Positions 5,704 to 10,805 of a stretch of DNA of 10,805 nt are shown here, in pieces. Within the stretch, counting starts at the first letter, position 1. Every line of letters starts with the position of its first letter. Below the pieces are notes generated by a model. The model ran no database searches and was not told the origin of the DNA. It saw only the letters and a list, made by a program, of their open reading frames with translations. This DNA comes from Phoronis pallida (lineage: Eukaryota > Phoronida > Phoronidae), in contig JAOXYC010225571.1 of assembly GCA_028565715.1 (NCBI GenBank), forward strand, positions 1 through 10,805, given 5' to 3'. Position numbers and translations under genes: made by a program.

Positions 5704-8700
5704 CTGTATATGCAGGGTAAGATATCGTGATACTTGTTGAGACTATCATTTGAAAAAAGACCAAGACATGATTATCACTTAGCCTACTTTAACTTTAAAG
5801 CTTCTCTCTTTGTGTTGGTTCAAATCCGTCGTCATAATGCAAATCAACTAGAAGTTTTGTGTACGAGTCCTTTGTTGACCATAACTTACTTGCATCTGAG
5901 TCAAAAATTGAGAGCTTTTTATCCGATAAAAAGTCAAATCTCCTCTTAAGAGTAGGTTAACATCGGACGCAAATAAAACTCTCAAATCATCCCTTTGCAG
6001 TTTTTTGAATTCTTTTACTCAGATGCAAGTCAGTTGTGTTCACAAATGATTCGTACCAATATGTCTAGCTGATTTGCGATTTGTAATCAATGTTGTCCCT
6101 GTTGTGGTAACGAAAAATTCTCACCTTCGACGTCGAAGAACCAGAAAAATTGCCACCACAACAACGAGAACAACGATGCCTCCAGCTGCGCCACCTATTG
6201 CGTAATACAACATAGATTGGTCTCCTGAAAATGAATTGCTATTTAACTTGATTTACTTGACGTAACTATATTGGCAGCTTGCGTTGCATAGGGCATTATC
6301 AAGTGCTCTCCAATGGTTACGAGCAATATCCGATTTATCTGTAGTCAACATAATCAGGCTAATTTCTAGTACAACTGGCATTAAAGTTGTGTTAGTCTAT
6401 CAGTCGTTTTGTTTTTATCAAACCACAATGACATTGTTTTTAATTAATCGTTATTCGGAAAGGACACGTATATTTCATATTTGGTGGGAAAAGTATACTC
6501 AAAAAACAAAAGTGATATTTTAATCGGAGCAAATGTTTGAAAAAGAAAGTCATATACATGAAACTTTTTCTCTACCTGTGTCACGAGTTTCTTTAGCTTG
6601 CTGGTTAATGTGTGTTGTTGACAGCTCAGTCATGTGTTGAACAATGGTTGCAACAGAAGAACCTACTTCAGGAGTTTTCTTGGATGTAACATCGGAAGAA
6701 AAGCTGTGAGTTTCTTTTGTTGTTGTCGATTCTGATGTTTCGTAATAAGCTGTTGTTGATGATGTTGCCGATATTGTCGGTTTTTGTGTTGGTGGGTGTG
6801 ATGGTGTTGTCGATTTTCGCTTTGTTGTTGATGGTAGTGGCTGGCTTGTAACCGTCGTAGTCGTGGTTGGTGTTGACAAGGACGTAATTTTGTGATGAAT
6901 TACTAAAACATTCAATAAAATAAGTTGTCGAGGACCGGTAAAGAAAATGATAAAATAATTAAAACACCTTGTACCGGTTAAAAATATATTAAATTCACTA
7001 CACTAGCTGTCGAATCTTGTCCTTCGTCTGGTGAAAAGCATATATGCTTTTCACCAGACGAAGGACAAGATTCGAAAGCTAGTGTAGTGATTTTAATATA
7101 TTTTTAACCGGTACAAGGTGTTTTAATTATTTAATCATTAAAACATTCAAGGAACACTAAAATCAGCTTTAATTTAATCTTAGAGGCACAGTGGTTTAAC
7201 TTATGGTGTTATTGCACAAATGAGAGCTAGCTTCATTGGTTTTCTCTTAACTGGCAATGTTTGACCAGAATTGTTACATTAATTCAGTGTGAGCAACTGT
7301 CTTGAAGTTATTGACTCGGCGTTTTAAACGAAGCTGGAAAATAATTATTAATCCAATGGTGACTTATGAAAACTTACTTTCAAACAATATTTTGAATCCT
7401 GTCCCCGTATCACGAAAATCTGTGTGAAAGACCAATTTGACGTCACTCGAAGTAGATGTGATGTTCTCAGGTATTGTTGATTCACACAACTTCGGTCCAG
7501 AATAGCCTTCTTCACTTATTTGTAGCCAGTCTAAGCACCCGCGTTCACTATGTTTTACCTCCATTACAAGTACAACGAACGACAGGCGGAATGTGTCCCC
7601 TCTTTGAGGTGATGTGAGCGTAATATAACAATCCGTATGGTCAGAGTAATTCCCAGGATAACCAGGACTCACGATATATCCATTGGTATCATGAACAGTA
7701 GAATTTCGGCACATTTCAAAGTAGGGAAGTGTTGTTTCTGAAATAAGAGAAAATAGATGAGCGACTGATTTTTGAAATTTAACTGAGTTTAAGCAGCTTC
7801 ATATTGAATTAAAAAACAGAATGTTCTGAAAAAAAAATACGAAAGGTATAGACGAAATAATTGGCAAATGTCATGCTCCGGTTTCTGGAACAGATTGCCA
7901 TTATTAACATTAACAAATATAATATGGTTTCGCTAAAACAATCAAAATAGTATCAACACAAATTAAGAATGTCAAAAGTACAAGTACACAATTGAGATAA
8001 CGTGAACCATGGAACTCACCGTCAAAAACTAATTTGAATCCACTGAATGCACTTGAACTATCGGTATGAAAAGCTAATTTAACTTCGCTAGAAGAAGATA
8101 TAATATTCTCAGGTATTCTTAATCCACATAACGTTGGCCGGGTATGTCCCTCTTCCCTAATCTCAAGCCAGTCGTAACAAGCGCCATCGCTATCTATTCC
8201 TTCAAGTGTGAATGTACGGAAGGATATGAAGAATCTGCCTCCATTTTGGTTTGATTTTAGCGTCATTACACAATCTATGTTGTTTGGATAATCTCCAGGA
8301 TATCCAGGAGTGACGATGTATCCACTATGATACTGAACGGTCGAAGTTCGACACAATTCAAATGTAGGGATTGTGATTTCTGAAACAAATATGGTTGACG
8401 ATACAAACTATCATAGTAATGAAACAATAAGTTTCTAGTAAGGTGGATCCATTAATTATTTGCACAAAAGATGATGTTTATATGTATGGCAATGGCCTTA
8501 AATCCGCCCGTGTGTTCAGCATCATTTTTAAAAGTTGCACTTAGGCACCCTTTAACGGTGGGTGATTTTGAATACGATAATAAAAACCAACGTCGTGTTT
8601 TAACCAGCATGTTCCAGTACTAGATTTAATTTTTTCTTCAAGGTAGAGAAAACCTTTGACGGTTTGCAAAAGCGATCAAATTCGGTGATGACAGTTATCA

Positions 8701-10206
8701 TCCCTAGACTAGACACAAGCATTTGCTAACACACAAGAGCTGCTAAGTCACCTCTTGCTGATATTTGTTCTCGGTTGGCCCAATGATATTCTTATCAACG
8801 GCACAAAAGGACTGGCACCGCTAGTCATTTTCACAATGCAATCTTGTCTGTTTCTTATTCAAAAATCCAAAATCTGGAGTCAAAACTCCTTCCTTGCAAA
8901 AATGTCAGTAGGGCCTACCCCGGGGGGCCTACAACATGTCGCGATAATCACAACACGGGAAATCTGTTAACAGCAAGAGCTAAACGTGCGAGCGCGTGCG
9001 CTAGCAAATGAAGACCCAAAGGCAATGTTCATTTTTACATACCTAGCTGCTTAAACTTTATTCTGAAACGTCCTTCATCATACACACCGCTGTTGAACCG
9101 CACAGCCACCACATGTGTAGATGAAGTGATAATGAACTCTTTTTCTTGCACCCTGCAAGTTTGTGGAAGCAGAACTTCCTCAGATGTACCACCTAAATCA
9201 AATATCGATAACCAATTGTCGCCATCGCAAACAGATTCCCATCTCACAGGCATGTCCAAGATTTCAATCTGAATTTCAAAAATCTTGTTTGCCTGAGAAC
9301 GCAACACAGTATTGCAATGCATGTCGTTTGAGTACATATATAATGAAGGAAAGTGTTCACTTGTTATATGTCCACTAGGTGTCGTGATATCGGTTGTGTA
9401 TCTGCACATCTCGTATACCCAATCAGCAGCTGAAACCAAACGAACATTTAAGATTGAAAACATTTGTCGCATATTTCAAGCGTGACGTGACCTCTACTGG
9501 AAGATAGTGATCACGCGAATTTGCATGAATTAAAAGCAGTTAATTTTTCTCTACGACGAATTGTTCAACGGCACTCGCATGATTGCTCCATGAAATATAC
9601 GAGGCAATCGTGGAGATCTTTTTGATAATCGCCCCATTTTTTTTTCTATATCACACCTCTTGATACTAACAGTAATTTTCAAGAAAACACATTTTTTCGG
9701 GTTGAATAGAACGTCACAGATGCAGTTTTAATAAGGTAAAGGTTCAAAGCCGAACGCCTATTTGATATTATGTGAAAAACAACCCTCATGCAATTAGGAT
9801 CTACGTAAGGTGTTTTATTAAACAGAATAGCTTACCACTATGATATCCTTACCTTGAAAGAGTAGTTTGAATCCTTTACTCGATTTTGCGTCGTTTGTGT
9901 GAAACATTATGGTGACACTGCTCGAGTCTGAAGTTATGTTAAGATTTATTTCACCGCACAGTTTATTGGTGATATCTTTATTATTGTCCTTGATCATCAA
10001 ATAGTCGGCTCGACACAGCGTGGAAGGCCTCATTCTACCTGGCGAGGCGCTTTGTATTTGAATTCGTCTATTTCCTCCTTTCAGGGTGACAATACAATGC
10101 TGTGCTTCATTTGGATATTCATTTGGATAGTTTGGGGTGGTAACAGATCCTGATTCATCGGATATTTCCTGTCCATCGTTTGCGCATATGTCGTAGTTCA
10201 TACTCA
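5073..10206 (-). CDS. Multi-CUB single-pass membrane receptor with tyrosine-rich tail (seven exons, 5' partial)
   Basis: This is the spliced gene model: join of 10206-9853, 9429-9043, 8379-8020, 7737-7378, 6902-6576, 6224-6125 and 5703-5073 on the minus strand. All borders are GT/AG. Exon lengths (354, 387, 360, 360, 327, 100, 631) sum to 2519 nt, which reads through without a stop to TAA at 5075-5073, giving 838 full residues after a split first codon. Layout: four CUB domains, a Ser/Thr-rich stalk, one transmembrane helix, and an acidic tail with 12 Tyr. CUB domains are extracellular ligand or protein-binding modules, so a type I surface receptor or adhesion protein is inferred. No signal peptide or start codon is visible. 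The ATG near the start of exon A precedes no hydrophobic segment, so the gene begins upstream of the window. The exact family is not recognised. Exon structure is highly credible; function is inferred. Confidence 0.88.
5839..6077. repeat. Imperfect inverted repeat filling the last intron (MITE-like)
   Basis: The arms face each other across 5839-6077, inside the intron between exons F and G. Clearest pairs are acttgcatctgagt (about 5888-5901) with its inverse at about 6017-6030, gtacga near 5862 with tcgtac near 6052, gcaaatca (5839 on) with tgatttgc (6070-6077), and ttgagag near 5908 with ctctcaa near 5980. The centre carries a 10-bp palindrome ctcttaagag near 5942. Arms are roughly 100 bp, with scattered mismatches and gaps. 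An old foldback insertion in the intron is the simplest reading. Confidence 0.65.
6125..6224 (-). CDS. Exon F: transmembrane helix
   Basis: The acceptor is aattcattttcag and the donor CGAAG|gtgaga. The exon enters in phase 1 and leaves in phase 2; it is 100 nt long. It encodes GDQSMLYY, then an uninterrupted hydrophobic stretch AIGGAAGGIVVLVVVVAIFL followed by VLRRR. This is a typical single-pass helix of about 23 residues with a basic stop-transfer cluster on the cytoplasmic side. The Gly-rich GGAAGG start contains small-xxx-small spacing, a pattern that can favour helix-helix packing; dimerisation is inference only. The exon is too short to be found as an open reading frame alone and was located by frame and splice continuity between exons E and G. 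If its following intron were retained, translation would end almost at once (AGG TGA). Confidence 0.9.
6576..6902 (-). CDS. Exon E: Ser/Thr/Pro-rich mucin-like stalk
   Basis: This 109-codon phase 1-1 exon is nearly half Ser and Thr, with runs such as STPTTTTTVTS, STTKRKSTTPSHPPT and ESTTTKETHS. It has no Cys and little hydrophobic content. Such segments are heavily O-glycosylated and act as extended stalks lifting the CUB array from the membrane. The acceptor is taken as ttgaatgttttag|TA. This keeps phase 1 (A from exon D plus TA gives Ile) and follows a T-rich stretch. The donor is ACAG|gtagag. The acceptor tract itself is one copy of a 12-bp direct repeat flanking an inserted palindrome. 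The exon start is somewhat less certain than the others because an internal AG further in could also be used. Confidence 0.8.
6904..7150. mobile_element. Candidate insertion bounded by 12-bp direct repeats
   Basis: The 12-mer taaaacattcaa occurs at 6904-6915 and again at 7139-7150, bracketing the 194-bp palindrome plus 30 extra bases (6916-6945) on the left. It looks like a target-site duplication. On the minus strand the left copy is the pyrimidine-rich acceptor tract of exon E (ttgaatgttttag). The duplication would thus have preserved the splice site. The element is not symmetrical up to the repeats, so the mechanism (foldback transposon or repair-mediated palindrome) is open. Confidence 0.55.
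6946..7139. repeat. Spacerless 194-bp near-perfect palindrome in the intron before the stalk exon
   Basis: The dyad axis lies between 7042 and 7043 in AGCATATATGCT. The 97-bp arms match with only three mismatches (7009/7076, 6994/7091, 6952/7133) and no loop. The inner arms read gacgaaggacaagattcg outward from the centre. In pre-mRNA of the minus-strand gene it would form a hairpin of about 97 bp. It lies between exon D and exon E. Confidence 0.97.
7378..7737 (-). CDS. Exon D: CUB domain 4 (calcium-binding type)
   Basis: The acceptor is cttatttcag and the donor GAAA|gtaagt, phase 1 at both ends. It is exactly 360 nt, the same as exon C. The sequence parallels exon C almost position for position: FEMCRNSTV, NGYIVSPGYPGNY, TDC, VLVMEVK, GCLDWLQISEEG, KLCES, IPENIT, DVKLVFHTDFRDTGTGFKILF. 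Four Cys and the Glu, Asp, Asp calcium ligands are intact. Sequons NST, NYS and NIT suggest heavier N-glycosylation than CUB3. The matching length, phase and flanking linker (E-T-T-L-P versus E-I-T-I-P) mark exons C and D as a tandem exon duplication. The downstream intron holds the 194-bp palindrome. Confidence 0.93.
7910..8019 (-). other. Possible alternative C-terminus from retained intron after CUB3
   Basis: If the exon C donor is not used, the frame continues for 36 codons to TAA. It first reads EFHGSRYLN, then a hydrophobic stretch CVLVLLTFLICVDTILIVLA, then KPYYIC. This looks like a membrane anchor with a short basic-led tail, and would yield a CUB1-3 protein lacking CUB4, the stalk and the signalling tail. 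T-rich intron DNA often encodes hydrophobic residues by chance, and no clear AATAAA follows, so this is speculative. Confidence 0.25.
8020..8379 (-). CDS. Exon C: CUB domain 3 (calcium-binding type)
   Basis: The acceptor is ttgtttcag and the donor GACG|gtgagt, phase 1 at both ends; length is 360 nt (120 codons). The first codon is completed by G from exon B to give Glu. The domain reads FELCRTSTVQ, then GYIVTPGYPGDYPNN, IDC, a strand with FTLEGID, ACYDWLEI, TLCGL, and EVKLAFHTDSSSAFSGFKLVF. All four Cys are present. The Glu in FTLE, Asp in CYDW and Asp in FHTD match the calcium-coordinating Glu-Asp-Asp of cbCUB domains such as those of C1r/C1s and tolloid-like proteins. The exon is a close paralogue of exon D. 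Its frame stays open beyond the donor for 36 codons, recorded separately. Confidence 0.93.
9043..9429 (-). CDS. Exon B: CUB domain 2 (divergent)
   Basis: The acceptor is gtttggtttcag and the donor CTAG|gtatgt, both phase 1. The 129-codon exon reads as a divergent CUB. Four cysteines occur in order (EMC, MHC, SVC, QTC), with GHITSEHFPSLY in place of the usual SP.YP..YP, a DGDNWLSIFD strand, and a final THVVAVRFNSGVYDEGRFRIKF. Of the calcium ligands, the first position has Asp in ILDMP rather than Glu, and the Asp expected in the F-x-S/T-D loop is Asn (RFNSG). A canonical calcium site is therefore probably lost. It is less like CUB3 and CUB4 than they are to each other. Identity as a CUB rests on the cysteine pattern, the strand pattern and the setting between other CUB exons. 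Confidence 0.85.
9853..10206 (-). CDS. Exon A: CUB domain 1
   Basis: The exon follows a strong pyrimidine-rich acceptor (tttttttatttttag) and ends at donor CAAG|gtaagg. Both borders are phase 1, the usual symmetric arrangement for shuffled extracellular modules. The 118 codons hold the CUB hallmarks: Cys in DIC, the G-S-V-T-T-P-N-Y-P-N-E-Y-P segment, Cys in QHC, Cys then Asp-Tyr in LCRADYLMI, Cys in KLCGE, and the final SSVTIMFHT...GFKLLF strand. The four cysteines expected for two disulfides are present. The acidic residue that usually precedes the third Cys in calcium-binding CUBs is missing (the region reads SASPGRMRPSTLC), so calcium binding is doubtful. One N-glycosylation sequon (NIT) is visible. 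It begins with a split codon, so an upstream exon must exist. Confidence 0.9.
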
Positions 10207-10805
10207 CTAAAAATAAAAAAAATTAATAAACACCCAGGTGAAACTATGTCAGGTATAGGACGTCTAAATGGCGCGTGCCTATTGTTAAATGGCGCGTATT
10301 TATTGTCCCACTAATCCCCTCTATTGTTAATGAATACAATTTATACACAAAGACACGCGCCATATACGCGCCATTGGCTTGCCACCTATTGTTATCATTA
10401 ACGCAGGAGGGCAATACCTATCGCCATGTAGGAGCCCTATACATTTGCAGAAAGTATGAAGGAGGGATTTTCGATAGTAGGCCTACATCATAGCTGCAAA
10501 AGTGTCAACAGCTTTGGGCTAGAATTAAAGAAGTAAGTATCAATTCACATGTGTATACCACAACTAGAGAAAGTAATCCATGGCCGAAACCCCGAAGTCC
10601 TCCTTTTGTTCGTTACCTCTACTTTAGCGCGAAGTTAGTGCTAATTGTTTTTCATTGTATACCAGTTCGCGTGAATCTCGAATGGAAGAAGCTATAATTA
10701 AGGGATTAAGGGATTAGTCTTTTGAAGGCGCCGACAGAAATAAGGACTGAGGAATGTCGTTGACAAAAGACGGGATATTGCGTAACTAATTGCTATTGTA
10801 AACCA
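10207..10805 (-). other. Upstream intron of the receptor; no exon found
   Basis: Exon A requires a phase-1 donor upstream. I looked on the minus strand for an ATG followed by a hydrophobic signal sequence and a phase-1 donor and found none; the ATGs at about 10654 and 10583 meet stops within a few codons. The region holds the 9-mer array (10268-10374) and otherwise nothing I can name. Confidence 0.5.
10268..10374. repeat. Inverted 2+2 array of the 9-mer ATGGCGCGT
   Basis: ATGGCGCGT occurs at 10268-10276 and 10289-10297. Its inverse ACGCGCCAT occurs at 10355-10363 and 10366-10374. The related word ctattgtta follows or precedes copies near 10279, 10321 and 10386. The 9-mer is CpG-rich in AT-rich surroundings. 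It could be a cluster of protein-binding sites or the ends of a small repeat element. It lies in the intron just upstream of exon A. Confidence 0.7.

Noticed and set aside
6550-6575. Continuation of the stalk frame beyond the exon E donor as the true C-terminus
   Set aside because: A consensus phase-1 donor at 6575 joins in frame to a clear transmembrane exon and tail, which explains the data better than a soluble ending.
8755-8970. Plus-strand open frame within the intron between exons B and C
   Set aside because: No recognisable product; lies within an intron of the opposite-strand gene.
10200-10202. ATG near the start of exon A as the gene's start codon
   Set aside because: No signal peptide follows and a strong phase-1 acceptor precedes it, so it is internal.

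Overview
The window is AT-rich eukaryotic (metazoan) DNA. Introns with GT/AG borders, extracellular CUB domains, a mucin-like stalk, MITE-like inverted repeats and a tRNA-derived element all point to an animal. The recurring TAGGCCTA-type words and the large single-pass CUB receptor suggest a marine invertebrate, possibly a deuterostome such as an echinoderm or hemichordate, but that placement is only a guess.

The one convincing gene lies on the minus strand. Seven exons (10206-9853, 9429-9043, 8379-8020, 7737-7378, 6902-6576, 6224-6125, 5703-5073) join in a single open frame of 838 complete residues plus stop. The order is CUB1, CUB2, CUB3, CUB4, Ser/Thr-rich stalk, one transmembrane helix, and a 210-residue acidic cytoplasmic tail with 12 tyrosines. 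The first six acceptors are phase 1 and the last is phase 2, and every junction keeps frame. The 5' end (start codon, signal peptide) is not visible; exon A needs at least one upstream exon beyond the window.

The tail is the most unusual part. It carries three spaced copies of an E-W-x-x-N-D-I-Y motif (tyrosines 24 and 25 residues apart), a diverged earlier copy and an ITAM-like pair (YFVL...YKDV). A frame-eroded fourth copy lies just after the stop codon, inside an in-frame acidic extension. By inference this is a cell-surface receptor whose tail is a tyrosine-phosphorylation docking platform. I do not recognise it as a named family.

The rest is non-coding and rich in inverted repeats. There is a tandem duplication (77-452), a hairpin repeat (1421-1546), a tRNA-like SINE or tRNA pseudogene (about 2115-2189), a 625-bp TA-flanked foldback element (3273-3897), a spacerless 112-bp palindrome (4302-4413), an inverted repeat in the last intron (5839-6077), a spacerless 194-bp palindrome in the stalk intron (6946-7139), and a 2+2 inverted array of a CpG-rich 9-mer upstream of CUB1 (10268-10374). 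The 194-bp palindrome sits between 12-bp direct repeats, one of which is the splice acceptor tract of the stalk exon. The left 5 kb shows no gene I can support.
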